The notes under the pieces: model-generated | Told to the model about the DNA's origin: nothing | Seen by the model: the letters and a program-made list of their open reading frames with translations, nothing else | Databases searched by the model: none | Translations under genes and position numbers: made by a program | In this document: piece after piece, positions 29,519-41,976 of the stretch | Layout: each line of letters begins with the position of its first letter | How positions within the stretch are numbered: position 1 is the first letter of the stretch | Source: Vibrio sp. 05-20-BW147 | Lineage (GTDB): Bacteria; Pseudomonadota; Gammaproteobacteria; Enterobacterales; Vibrionaceae | Length of the DNA stretch: 64,000 nt | Assembly: GCF_013369385.1 (NCBI RefSeq) | Contig: NZ_SZTO01000013.1 | Span: forward strand, 1 to 64,000 | Reading direction: 5' to 3'

Positions 29519-30946
29519 ATGCATCGTTTGCTGCAAAGACAACTTAGGAAAGTGTTTCCCAACGGGCTTCCCGATGACCCTAAGTTGCAGCAACTGATTG
29601 GTTTGGTGGAGTCTGGTTATGATGCATTTTCCGAGCAATTAACCATTTTAGAGCGTTCACTAGACATCAGCAGTGAAGAATTAAACCATCGTAACCGTAC
29701 CTTAAACACCATTTTGGACTCTCTGCCCGACATGAGCTTGTGGATTGACAAAGAGGGTGTTGTACGGGATATCCGAGTTGGCTCTTTCGACCCCCCACTG
29801 ATTAGCGCAGAATGTAAAACCGATCAGCTTTTTGAACTTCCGTTTGTCCAGCAATCTCCTGAACTGTACGCTTTTTTACAAGACCACCAACACACAACCA
29901 AACGAAGCAGGGATGTCGCTCTGCATTTCAATGGTCACCAATACTTGGTCAAGGCCAATCTGACGGCCATTAGTCAACAGCGCTGGCTGCTGGTCTTACA
30001 AGACATCTACTTACGTAAGAAATTAGAAGAGATGCAGAATCAACGTCTGCAACAATCAAAACGCTCTGAGAAGCAGCTGCAACAACTCGTCAACTCTGCG
30101 CCGATTGGTATCTTAATATGCAATCCCAGACTCAATGTGTTGATGAGCAATGACTTTCTTTGTCATTTGTTTGGTATGAGTAAGCAAGAGCTGATGAATC
30201 AGCATCCAATGGAGTATATTTCTATTCAATATAGGGCAGTGTTTAAACAGTTTGTTGATAAGGCACTTTATGACCAAACCATGACAGACATCCAACGTTT
30301 AGATTTAATGCTGATGCTGCCTGATGGTCGAGATATTCCGGTAGAAATGGCCTTTAGCAAGATAGTGTTTGAAGGGAAAACCATGGTCATTATCTCGATT
30401 ACGGACATTAGTGAACGGAAGCAGTTGGAAGAGATGCTACGTAGCCTCGCAGCAACGGACCCGCTAACAGGGGCATTAAACCGTCGCAGCTTTATGGAAC
30501 AAGCAGAGAAGTCGATCAAAACGTGCAAGCGTAGGGAGTGTGCTCTATCACTCCTCATTCTGGATATCGACTACTTTAAACGTTTTAACGATACTTATGG
30601 CCACGCGGCTGGCGATATTGTTTTGGTGGAGCTGGTCAAACTCATTCAGAAATCGATACGTGAAATTGATTTTGTCGGACGTTTAGGCGGGGAAGAGTTT
30701 GCTGTTGTACTACCAGGGTTAGGCGGTAAAGAAGCCTACCAAGTGGCCGATCGTTTGCGGCAGGTTGTGGAAGGTATGCAGATCTTCTATGACCAACAGG
30801 CCTTAAACATGACGATCAGCATTGGTTTAGCAAGCCTCTCTTCAAGTGAGCTGGATACGCCATTTGAAATTTTAATGAAAATGGCCGATGAGGGTCTATA
30901 TAGTGCTAAAAACCATGGCCGAAACTGTGTGATAGCGCCACAGTGA
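29519..30946 (+). CDS. PAS-GGDEF diguanylate cyclase
   Basis: 475 residues. N-terminal coiled coil and PAS-like region (about 35-165, with TILDSLPDMSLWIDKEG), a second PAS (about 185-300), then GGDEF (about 310-470). The active site is GGEEF at 390-394 and an inhibitory I-site RxxD is present at R381-D384, so the enzyme should make c-di-GMP and be feedback-inhibited. No membrane segment. Start is one base after the FIST stop codon. Followed by a terminator shared with nhaP. Confidence 0.94.
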   Translation: MHRLLQRQLRKVFPNGLPDDPKLQQLIGLVESGYDAFSEQLTILERSLDISSEELNHRNRTLNTILDSLPDMSLWIDKEGVVRDIRVGSFDPPLISAECKTDQLFELPFVQQSPELYAFLQDHQHTTKRSRDVALHFNGHQYLVKANLTAISQQRWLLVLQDIYLRKKLEEMQNQRLQQSKRSEKQLQQLVNSAPIGILICNPRLNVLMSNDFLCHLFGMSKQELMNQHPMEYISIQYRAVFKQFVDKALYDQTMTDIQRLDLMLMLPDGRDIPVEMAFSKIVFEGKTMVIISITDISERKQLEEMLRSLAATDPLTGALNRRSFMEQAEKSIKTCKRRECALSLLILDIDYFKRFNDTYGHAAGDIVLVELVKLIQKSIREIDFVGRLGGEEFAVVLPGLGGKEAYQVADRLRQVVEGMQIFYDQQALNMTISIGLASLSSSELDTPFEILMKMADEGLYSAKNHGRNCVIAPQ

Positions 30947-30966
30947 AGATGGTCGTGTAATAAAGG

Positions 30967-30988
30967 AAAGGGCTGTTACCAGCCCTTT
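30967..30988. terminator. Intrinsic terminator between converging genes
   Basis: An 8-bp perfect stem aaagggct/agcccttt with a 6-base loop lies between the diguanylate cyclase and the antiporter gene. Confidence 0.7.
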
Positions 30989-30992
30989 ATTG

Positions 30993-32327
30993 TTATGAGG
31001 AGAGCGATTGTTGGTTTACTTTGCTTTCCGGTTCTGTTTTGTGTTGTTCTTCAAAATCGACTTGTGCTTTTTTCGCTTTCTCAATCATTGGAGTGATGGT
31101 TGAACCCTGAACCAATATTGAAAAAACCACCACCGCATAGGTCATCACCAGAATAATCTCTTTCACGTCGATGAGCTTATCTGGAATAACCCAGATACCC
31201 GATGGAATTGAGAGTGCCATCGCTAAGGCTAAACCACCGCGCAACCCGCCCCAAGTGAGGATTTTAATTGACCATGGATTGTATTGGCGGAAGCGTTTAA
31301 AGCCGATATAGGACAAAAATACGCTGAGGTAACGAGCGATTAAGACCAGTGGAATAGCGATGGCCATCAAAATCCAGTCCTCTTGATGGAATTTAAACAG
31401 CAACATCGACATACCAATCAGAAGGAAAAGCACACCGTTGAGAAACTCATCGACGAGCTCCCAGAAATGATCGAGATGATCTTCACTCTCTTTAGAGAAG
31501 CCGATAAAGCGTGTCCAGTTACCAATCATAATGCCAGAGACCACCATTGCTAATGGACCAGAAACATGGAGCACTTCTGCAAAAGCATAACCTGCCGTTG
31601 GGATGCCAATGGTGAGTAGTAGCTCCATTGAGTGGTCGTCGGTGGCACAGATCAGATAATGGAACAGCAAACCGAGAGCAAAACCATACAAGATGCCACC
31701 AATGGCTTCTTGGATGAACAGCAAAGTAACGCTACCTACCGTAGGCGTTTCGTGGCCAAATGCGATGGTAAACAAGGTCACAAAAATCACCAGACCAAAG
31801 CCATCATTGAACAGTGATTCCCCTTCAATTTGCGTTGAGATTCTACGAGGTGCCTTGAGTTTTTTCACGATAGCCAAAACAGCGATCGGGTCGGTCGGTG
31901 AAATGAGTGCACCGAAAAGCAGGCAGTAAATCAGGTCAAACTGAATACCAATGAGCTGGCAAATGCCATACAGAGCAAAACCAATAAAGAAAGTAGAGAA
32001 AAGTGTCGCACCTAGCGCCAACACGGTAATTTCCCATTTTTGGTCTTTAAGGTTGGGTAGTTTGATACCTAAACCGCCAGCAAACAATAAGAAGCCCAAA
32101 ATACCTTTGAGGAGGAAATCTTCAAAGTCGATGCTCGACATGGTTTGTGTGGCGATTTCGGTTAAGTGGAACCAGTTATTTTGACCTGCAATTAAAATAA
32201 GTAATGAGAGCACCATTGAGCCCGCGGTAATCGCGATGGTAGTCTGCATTTTGCCTATCTTGCTGTTTACAAAAGCAATCAACATTGCTGCAGCGGATAG
32301 AAAGCAGAGAGTATAGTAGACCGACAT
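30993..32327 (-). CDS. NhaP-type Na+(K+)/H+ antiporter (CPA1 family)
   Basis: Inner-membrane cation/proton antiporter, 444 residues with about 12 membrane helices. Family motifs: FGALISPTDPIAVLAIVKKL around the ion-binding Asp, EGESLFNDGFGLVIF, and the conserved arginine-rich TWGGLRGGLALAMALS. It resembles the YjcE/NhaP group; whether Na+ or K+ is moved is unknown. The frame opens with TTG at 32348, but ATG at 32327 (MSVYYTLCFL) is a better start at the first helix. A hydrophilic C-terminal tail of about 30 residues follows. Divergent from metH. Confidence 0.88.
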   Translation of the reverse strand: MSVYYTLCFLSAAAMLIAFVNSKIGKMQTTIAITAGSMVLSLLILIAGQNNWFHLTEIATQTMSSIDFEDFLLKGILGFLLFAGGLGIKLPNLKDQKWEITVLALGATLFSTFFIGFALYGICQLIGIQFDLIYCLLFGALISPTDPIAVLAIVKKLKAPRRISTQIEGESLFNDGFGLVIFVTLFTIAFGHETPTVGSVTLLFIQEAIGGILYGFALGLLFHYLICATDDHSMELLLTIGIPTAGYAFAEVLHVSGPLAMVVSGIMIGNWTRFIGFSKESEDHLDHFWELVDEFLNGVLFLLIGMSMLLFKFHQEDWILMAIAIPLVLIARYLSVFLSYIGFKRFRQYNPWSIKILTWGGLRGGLALAMALSIPSGIWVIPDKLIDVKEIILVMTYAVVVFSILVQGSTITPMIEKAKKAQVDFEEQHKTEPESKVNQQSLSS

Positions 32328-32453
32328 ACAGTTCTCTATTTGTAACAATTTGTGAACGAAATTCTCCTCGTTTGATGAGTAAATAGCAATCTCTTTTTCC
32401 TAGTAAAATAGTCCAAGAGGATTGCAGGCAAAATAGTCAAAATTAGTATTTTT

Positions 32454-32469
32454 AGACGTCTAGACTCCT
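32454..32469. promoter_or_regulatory. MetJ operator upstream of metH
   Basis: A perfect met box AGACGTCT is followed in register by AGACTCCT (6 of 8). It lies about 55-65 bases before the metH GTG, at the third methionine gene of the window under MetJ. Confidence 0.85.
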
Positions 32470-32520
32470 GAGTGTTGTGTGATAGGATGTCAACATTAGA
32501 AAAAGGAATGAGGCGGTACT

Positions 32521-36201
<3,681 letters not shown>

Positions 36202-36208
36202 AGAAAAA

Positions 36209-36237
36209 ATCCGATATTGAATGCTTCAATATCGGAT
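36209..36237 (+). terminator. Intrinsic terminator of metH
   Basis: A 12-bp perfect stem atccgatattga/tcaatatcggat with a 5-base loop, just past the metH stop. Confidence 0.75.
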
Positions 36238-36255
36238 AATTCTTCAGTGAAAAGA

Positions 36256-36283
36256 AAAGGCGCTGACGTCAGTCAGCGCCTTT
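36256..36283 (-). terminator. Intrinsic terminator of zur-cheX
   Basis: A 12-bp perfect stem aaaggcgctgac/gtcagcgccttt with a gtca loop lies 3 bases past the cheX stop. Confidence 0.85.
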
Positions 36284-36286
36284 AAA

Positions 36287-36748
36287 CTATTCGAAACAGA
36301 TCTCGATAAAGGCGTTACCCCATTGAGAAGAGAAAGGCATGATGATGATCGAACCTTCACATTTATGACGAATGGTATGCCCTTTACCAGAAACGACTAC
36401 AGGCGTGGCCATATCAAAATCAAATCCGCTTTCCGCCAAAATACGTTTTGCTCCACCCGTTACCATATTGGTGATTTCACCCACCATATCAGTCACTTCT
36501 TCGTTCAATCCATTTGGTCGTTCACCCAGCATGTTTTGCATGATTTCAAGCGCAAGCGCTTCATCAAAGGTAATCGACATCGAGCCACGCGTCTGCGGGC
36601 CGATCATACCAATAAGGCCAGAAACATCACCACGGGCGATCTCATCTTTTTTGATTCGTGGTTTCTGAGGCTTCAATTCCAGTGAAGCCATCGTTTTTAG
36701 AACATTCATTAAAGAAGCCAAAAACGGGTTTACAAATTCAGCGCGCAT
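36287..36748 (-). CDS. cheX: CheX-family chemotaxis phosphatase
   Basis: A 153-residue CheC/CheX-type protein. CheX removes phosphate from CheY-P to end chemotaxis signals. The catalytic ExxN motif is present in DMVGEITNMVTGGAKRIL (E..N), and the middle strand region GDVSGLIGMIGPQTRGSMSI is typical. It starts 25 bases after the zur stop on the same strand, so it is probably co-transcribed with zur rather than with chemotaxis genes. Its true partner response regulator is not in the window. Confidence 0.87.
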   Translation of the reverse strand: MRAEFVNPFLASLMNVLKTMASLELKPQKPRIKKDEIARGDVSGLIGMIGPQTRGSMSITFDEALALEIMQNMLGERPNGLNEEVTDMVGEITNMVTGGAKRILAESGFDFDMATPVVVSGKGHTIRHKCEGSIIIMPFSSQWGNAFIEICFE

Positions 36749-36773
36749 AACGTTCTTCTATATCTTGATTCTT

Positions 36774-37223
36774 TCACTCTGAGAGACAAGTTTTACAGGT
36801 ACCGTGAGTTTCGATCACTTGATTGGTCAACTTAAAGCCGTATTTCTCAGCATTATTGGCCAACAAGGATATCAGTGTATCATCCTGAAGTTCAACGACA
36901 TCCCCACATTTATCACAAATCAGCAATTGGAAAAAATGTTGGTTAGTGTTGCAAGAGCAGCAGGAGATAAAACTGTTGTTCGATTCAACTCGATGAATAA
37001 AGCCCTGCTCCATTAAAAATTCTAAAGCGCGATAGACGGTAGGAGGTTTGGCTTGAGGTTCGCTCTCCTTGAGCTGCTCCAATAACTCATATGCACTGGA
37101 AGCTCTTGAGTTTGAACAAATTAGTTCAAAAACGCGTTTACGTTGCGGAGTCAGTCGGACTCCTCGTGCCGAACATATGCCTTCTATTTGCTCAACTAGT
37201 GTCTGGTCCAAATCTTTCACCAT
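36774..37223 (-). CDS. zur: Zinc uptake regulator Zur (Fur family)
   Basis: Represses zinc-uptake genes when Zn2+ is sufficient. 149 residues: winged helix (GVRLTPQRKRVFELICSNS; PPTVYRALEFLMEQGFIHRV), then the metal/dimerisation domain with zinc cysteines in ICDKCGDV and GTCKTCLSE. It differs from Fur in having two CxxC pairs and lacks Fur's HHDH run. Next to dusA, the arrangement seen for zur in other gammaproteobacteria. A possible internal start lies a few codons in (residue 6). Confidence 0.92.
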   Translation of the reverse strand: MVKDLDQTLVEQIEGICSARGVRLTPQRKRVFELICSNSRASSAYELLEQLKESEPQAKPPTVYRALEFLMEQGFIHRVESNNSFISCCSCNTNQHFFQLLICDKCGDVVELQDDTLISLLANNAEKYGFKLTNQVIETHGTCKTCLSE

Positions 37224-37509
37224 ACTTATTGGACTTTCTTAATAATAAACTATTTCTATACGAAGATCGTTGAGAAACCGATAAAAATCCAAATAAGCTT
37301 TTATCTTTGTCACAAACGGTCAGTGTTCGCTCCACAATAAAACGAAACCTAGCTCAGGTAAAGCGAGTGTAGCGCATCCTTACATGAACCATTACAATAT
37401 CGGACCAAATTTTTGATATAAAGCTAACTCGAATAATTAACCGTGCAAAAACTGGGTTTTTGCGCCGTTACTTATGCGAACTGGTTTTGCTCCTTTGTTG
37501 TTAAGGTAA

Positions 37510-38496
37510 ATGCTTATGACTCACTCTTGTCGCCTTTCGGTGGCTCCAATGCTCGATTGGACCGATCGCCATTGTCGCTATTTTCATCGGTTGATGACGA
37601 AAGAAACCTTGCTCTATACCGAAATGATTACGACTGGGGCGATTATTCATGGAAAAGGGGACTTCCTCGCGTATAACCAAGAAGAGCATCCTGTCGCGTT
37701 GCAATTAGGCGGCTCGAATCCCCAAGATCTCGCGACCAGTGCCAAGTTGGCTGCAGAGCGAGGCTATGATGAAGTTAACCTGAATGTGGGTTGCCCGTCG
37801 GATCGAGTTCAGAATGGACGTTTTGGCGCATGTCTAATGGCTGAGCCTCAGTTGGTCGCCGATTGTGTCGCTGCAATGAAAGCGGTTGTGGATATTCCGG
37901 TGACGGTAAAAACCCGTATTGGTATCGATGATCAAGACTCTTACGAATTTCTCACCGACTTTATTTCGATTGTGTCAGAGAAAGGTGGCTGTGAGCAGTT
38001 TACGATCCATGCGCGCAAAGCTTGGCTAAGTGGTCTAAGTCCGAAAGAGAATCGTGAGATCCCTCCATTGGATTACCCGCGTGCCTACCAGCTAAAGAAA
38101 GACTTTTCGCATTTAACGATTGCGATTAACGGTGGTGTCAAATCCTTAGAAGAAGCGAAAGAACACCTACAACATCTAGATGGTGTGATGATCGGTCGCG
38201 AAGCATATCAAAGTCCTTACTTACTCGCGTCAGTGGATCAAGAGTTGTTTGGCAGCCAAGCACCAATTAAGAAGCGACGTCAGATCGTGGAAGAAATGTA
38301 TCCTTACATCGAACAGCAGCTTGCCAATGGTGCTTACCTTGGTCATATGACTCGTCACATGCTAGGGCTATTCCAAAACATGCCTGGGGCGCGTCAATGG
38401 CGTCGTCATATTAGTGAAAATGCCCATAAACCAGGCTCTGGTATTGAAGTGCTACAGCAAGCGTTAGCGAAAATTCCCCAAGATCTTGATGTGTAA
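37510..38496 (+). CDS. dusA: tRNA-dihydrouridine(20/20a) synthase DusA
   Basis: FMN enzyme that reduces U20 and U20a of tRNA to dihydrouridine. 328 residues. Shows [18 protein letters not shown], the catalytic cysteine in [21 protein letters not shown] (seen in two parts), [15 protein letters not shown] and [13 protein letters not shown]. The ATG at 37510 has aaggta upstream; a second ATG is two codons later. Divergent from zur. Confidence 0.96.
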   Translation: MLMTHSCRLSVAPMLDWTDRHCRYFHRLMTKETLLYTEMITTGAIIHGKGDFLAYNQEEHPVALQLGGSNPQDLATSAKLAAERGYDEVNLNVGCPSDRVQNGRFGACLMAEPQLVADCVAAMKAVVDIPVTVKTRIGIDDQDSYEFLTDFISIVSEKGGCEQFTIHARKAWLSGLSPKENREIPPLDYPRAYQLKKDFSHLTIAINGGVKSLEEAKEHLQHLDGVMIGREAYQSPYLLASVDQELFGSQAPIKKRRQIVEEMYPYIEQQLANGAYLGHMTRHMLGLFQNMPGARQWRRHISENAHKPGSGIEVLQQALAKIPQDLDV

Positions 38497-38541
38497 TTTT
38501 CACCACTAGGTGGTAAAAATTACCTATATACATTTATAGTG

Positions 38542-38573
38542 AAGCCCTTTGCTTTTTTAGTTTAGGGCTTTTT
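38542..38573 (+). terminator. Terminator of dusA
   Basis: A 7-bp stem aagccct/agggctt with a 15-base loop is followed by a T-rich tract. Confidence 0.65.
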
Positions 38574-38608
38574 CTTTATTTATTAGATAGTTATATCTGT
38601 GTGAAAAG

Positions 38609-38625
38609 TTGGTACAAAATCTGCT
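38609..38625 (+). promoter_or_regulatory. Sigma-54 promoter of pspG
   Basis: TTGGTACAAAATCTGCT carries the sigma-54 -24 GG (38611-38612) and -12 GC (38623-38624) exactly ten bases apart. The predicted start is about 20 bases before the pspG ATG. In E. coli pspG is driven by sigma-54 and PspF. Confidence 0.8.
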
Positions 38626-38656
38626 CTGTATAAGAAAAACATTAAGGAGATAGATG

Positions 38657-38869
38657 ATGTTAGAGCTGATTTTTATTTTGGTGTTTGCTGCAACTCTTCT
38701 AGTTACAGGGATCACTATGATGACGGTGTTGGCGGCAACGGGTATCGCGTTGGTTGTGATGGTCTTGCTGGGTATGCTTGGTTTCGTTTTAAAATTATTG
38801 CCTTGGTTAATTGTTATCGCATTAGCGATTTGGTTTTTTAAACACATCGTTGCGCAGCCTAGGTATTAA
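38657..38869 (+). CDS. pspG: Phage-shock protein G (PspG)
   Basis: A 70-residue inner-membrane protein with two long hydrophobic segments (about 2-20 and 22-62). The sequence MLELIFILVFAATLLVTGIT and LLGMLGFVLKLLPWLIVIA resemble E. coli PspG, and dusA-pspG is the conserved neighbourhood. It belongs to the Psp envelope-stress response. Two ATGs are present (38654 and 38657); the second has the better spacing from aaggag at 38644-38649 and gives the MLEL start. Confidence 0.88.
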   Translation: MLELIFILVFAATLLVTGITMMTVLAATGIALVVMVLLGMLGFVLKLLPWLIVIALAIWFFKHIVAQPRY

Positions 38870-38972
38870 ACCTAGAGAATAGAGATTTTGTTGAATGTGT
38901 GAGCTGAGATTGTGATAGGATCACCGCTCAGCTCATACTAGGTTAATTCAGTAAAATCGGAGTATTACTCTT

Positions 38973-39635
38973 ATGCGTAATAAAATTGCTACCGTTTGTG
39001 CGCTATTGGCATCAACTGGTTTTTTTTCTGCTACTTGCCAAGCGGGTGTAAAGACGACGGTAGGCGCCGAATTTTGGAATGCGAAAACCAAAGTCAATGA
39101 GGTCGAGCGTGACCGCGCTGCCACTGGTGTTTATTACGCCTCTATTGAGCATGACGTAAAATATCTGCCAGATCTCCGAGTTCGTCACTCTTCCGTGGAT
39201 GCCGATTACATGGCATTTGATAAGCTTGATTTTACCCTTTACTTCAACTTATTAGAGCATGAACTGATGCATTTTGACGCAGGGATTACCTTTAGTGATT
39301 TGGGCAATACCAAATACCTCAACGGTGCAAATGAAGCTGCGGGTGCGCGCTCGTTTGATGAAATGATTTGGGCATGGTATGGCTATGGTGAAATTAACGT
39401 ACCCAAGACCAATTTTGATGTGATTGGTGAGATGAATTTTGGTAACAACAAAGGCATCAAGAGTACAGATTTGATGGCAGGCATGCAGTATCGATTGCCG
39501 TTTGAAGACTCTGAAGTGGCTGTTCGTGCGGGCTACCGAGTGATTGATTTAGAGGCGGATACCTTTACGTCCCCTTTGGGTAAATCGTTCATCTTTGCTC
39601 ACGGATGGTTCTTAGGAGCGCAATATCGCTTCTAA
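38973..39635 (+). CDS. Outer-membrane beta-barrel protein, TIGR04219 family
   Basis: 220 residues with a signal peptide (MRNKIATVCALLASTGFFSA, cleavage after CQA). The mature part alternates polar and hydrophobic residues in about eight strands and ends in GAQYRF, a C-terminal aromatic expected of outer-membrane barrels. The pattern VGAEFWNAKTK and AWYGYGEINVP suits the TIGR04219 family, whose role is unknown. It follows pspG but has its own gap and terminator. Confidence 0.85.
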   Translation: MRNKIATVCALLASTGFFSATCQAGVKTTVGAEFWNAKTKVNEVERDRAATGVYYASIEHDVKYLPDLRVRHSSVDADYMAFDKLDFTLYFNLLEHELMHFDAGITFSDLGNTKYLNGANEAAGARSFDEMIWAWYGYGEINVPKTNFDVIGEMNFGNNKGIKSTDLMAGMQYRLPFEDSEVAVRAGYRVIDLEADTFTSPLGKSFIFAHGWFLGAQYRF

Positions 39636-39652
39636 GCATAAATGAGAATCCT

Positions 39653-39686
39653 AAAAGGTCGCTTTGTTATAAGCGGCCTTTTTTTA
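39653..39686 (+). terminator. Intrinsic terminator of the barrel gene
   Basis: A 12-bp stem aaaaggtcgctt/aagcggcctttt (one G-T pair) is followed by a T-run. Confidence 0.85.
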
Positions 39687-39781
39687 TATTTGTTGTCTAT
39701 AAAAATCGGTAATTTTTCGCATTAGTGGCAATTTCGTCCATGCTTATTGATGTCATCATCAAAAGTCAGAAAGGGCAGGGT

Positions 39782-40012
39782 ATGACTATTACTGAACTAC
39801 GAAATCTGTACCGTGAAAAACAGTTGATTGAAGCCATCATCGAACCATCCATTCAAGAGGGGGCTTGGGTTGTCGAATTTCGTCATGCAAGAGGAGGATT
39901 TGTGTTACTGACCGACAGCCACGGTGAGGAGTGCCAATATCAGGACTTGGATGAAGCGTCCAAATCGGCGATGGCAGTGGGTTTTCAGCAAGTCCGAGTG
40001 GAAACACGTTAA
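39782..40012 (+). CDS. Small conserved hypothetical protein
   Basis: 76 residues, soluble, no signal peptide or metal motif. Begins MTITELRNLYREKQLIEAII and has a beta-rich middle GAWVVEFRHARGGFVLLTDS and ends VGFQQVRVETR. I do not recognise a named family. Start at 39782 (with gggcaggg upstream) was preferred to in-frame GTG 39725 and ATG 39740, which lack a ribosome-binding site and add unconserved-looking sequence. It lies upstream of cysJ on the same strand but with its own 100-base gap. Confidence 0.7.
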   Translation: MTITELRNLYREKQLIEAIIEPSIQEGAWVVEFRHARGGFVLLTDSHGEECQYQDLDEASKSAMAVGFQQVRVETR

Positions 40013-40125
40013 GTACGCATGATTGCTTACTTCCAAAAAGTTATAAAACATTCACTTCTATTCTTTCTTGTTATTAAAAAGAGTGGTTAATCTATCGTCA
40101 CGCAATGAATAGGGATGTCGTGACT

Positions 40126-41976
40126 ATGTCTTCTCAAAAGAAAGTGTCATCAGGAAACACTACTCCATCAGGATTGGCTGGTTTAACTAGCCCACTTAAT
40201 GATCAGCAGATCAACCTACTACAACAGATTTCAGATTTGTCTCCTCAACAGCTAGCTTGGGTTAGCGGCTATTTTTGGGGATTATCACAAAGCGCAGTTC
40301 CGTCTTCGGTCTCGCCTATTGCTCAAGCAGTGACGGCCGTGGCAGCTAAACCTGCGGGTAAACTAACGATTATTTTTGCATCTCAAACAGGGAATGCGAA
40401 AGGGGTCGCTGAAGCGCTCGAGCATGAGGCCAAAGCAGAAGGTATCGCTGTTCAATTGTTTGATGCGAGTGATTACAAAGGCAAAAACTTAGCGAACGAA
40501 ACGCACGTTATCATCGTGGCTTCAACCAATGGTGAAGGCGAAGCGCCAGACAATGCCATCGAATTGCATGAGTTCTTACAATCTAAGAAAGCACCGAAGT
40601 TGCCAAACCTACAATACGCTGTGATTGGTCTAGGTGACTCAAGTTACGAGTTCTTCTGCCAGACGGGTAAAGACTTTGATGCTTACTTGTCGAAATTGGG
40701 GGCAAAATCATTCATCGAACGTGTCGATTGTGACGTTGATTATGATCTTCCGGCAGCGCAGTGGCGTAAGCAAGCGTTAGAGAAAATCAAAGAGGCACTT
40801 TCTTCTGGTGTTGAAGCTGAGGTTGTGCAATTACCGGTAGCACAAGCATCCCATACGCCTTCGTTGTACAACAAGCAAAATCCTTATGCAGCAACATTGC
40901 TTTCGAGCCAAAAAATTACAGGTCGTGATTCGGGCAAAGATGTTCGCCATGTAGAAATTGATCTTGCTGGTTCAGGCATCACTTATCAACCAGGAGATGC
41001 GCTTGGCGTTTGGTTTGAAAACAGTGGTGAGTTAGCCAATCAAATTCTTGCCAAAGTAGGCCTATCTGGCGTTGAAAGCGTGGATGTGGATGGTGAGAGT
41101 CTGTCGATTCACAGTGCCTTGGTGAGTAAGTTTGAAATTACCTCTTCTAACCCGCAACAAGTGGAAAAGTTTGCCACGCTTTCAGGTAGTAAAAAACTGC
41201 TAAAGCTGGTGGAAGAGAAAGATAAGCTTCGCGAGTACGCGAGCAATACTCAGTTGGTGGATTTGCTCGCAGAAAAACAAACCAAGTTGAGTGCGGATGA
41301 ACTGCTCGGCTTACTGCGTCGCCTGACTCCACGCTTGTATTCTATCGCATCGAGCCAAACGGAAGTGGATGAAGAAGTGCATCTCACCGTCGGTTTAGTC
41401 GAATACGATGTTAAAGGCGAGAAACGTTTTGGCGGCGCTTCTGGTTATTTGGCTCAGCGTCTTGAAGAAGGCGAATCCGTCAAAGTGTTTGTTGAAAACA
41501 ATAATAACTTCAAGCTGCCTGCGGATGACCATGTTCCTGTCATCATGGTTGGCCCTGGAACTGGTATTGCTCCATTCCGCAGCTTTATTCAAGAGCGCGA
41601 CAACCGTGGTGCAGAAGGTAAAAACTGGCTGTTCTTTGGTGACAGAACGTTTACCCAAGATTTCCTCTACCAAGTTGAATGGCAGAAGTACTTGAAATCC
41701 GGTTTGCTGACGAAACTTGATGTGGCGTTTAGTCGTGACCAAGCAGAAAAAGTCTACGTGCAACAACGTATTTTGGAAAACGCAGCGCAAGTATGGCAGT
41801 GGATTCAAGAGGGCGCTTACCTCTACGTGTGTGGTGATGCTAATCGAATGGCGAAAGATGTCCACCAGGCATTCGTCGCTGTGGCAGAACAAGAAGGTAA
41901 GATGTCGCGAGATGATGCAGAAGAGTTTATCAACGACTTACGTAAAGCAAAACGTTATCAAAGGGATGTGTACTAA
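40126..41976 (+). CDS. cysJ: Sulfite reductase flavoprotein alpha subunit
   Basis: Passes electrons from NADPH through FAD and FMN to CysI for six-electron reduction of sulfite to sulfide. About 616 residues. FMN-flavodoxin domain ([17 protein letters not shown]), then FAD ([11 protein letters not shown]) and NADPH domain ([13 protein letters not shown]), ending [11 protein letters not shown] at 40126 (aggga upstream, MSSQKKV) fits better than the ATG at 40105, though both are in frame. The last stop base region overlaps the cysI start (ATG at 41976). Confidence 0.95.
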   Translation: MSSQKKVSSGNTTPSGLAGLTSPLNDQQINLLQQISDLSPQQLAWVSGYFWGLSQSAVPSSVSPIAQAVTAVAAKPAGKLTIIFASQTGNAKGVAEALEHEAKAEGIAVQLFDASDYKGKNLANETHVIIVASTNGEGEAPDNAIELHEFLQSKKAPKLPNLQYAVIGLGDSSYEFFCQTGKDFDAYLSKLGAKSFIERVDCDVDYDLPAAQWRKQALEKIKEALSSGVEAEVVQLPVAQASHTPSLYNKQNPYAATLLSSQKITGRDSGKDVRHVEIDLAGSGITYQPGDALGVWFENSGELANQILAKVGLSGVESVDVDGESLSIHSALVSKFEITSSNPQQVEKFATLSGSKKLLKLVEEKDKLREYASNTQLVDLLAEKQTKLSADELLGLLRRLTPRLYSIASSQTEVDEEVHLTVGLVEYDVKGEKRFGGASGYLAQRLEEGESVKVFVENNNNFKLPADDHVPVIMVGPGTGIAPFRSFIQERDNRGAEGKNWLFFGDRTFTQDFLYQVEWQKYLKSGLLTKLDVAFSRDQAEKVYVQQRILENAAQVWQWIQEGAYLYVCGDANRMAKDVHQAFVAVAEQEGKMSRDDAEEFINDLRKAKRYQRDVY

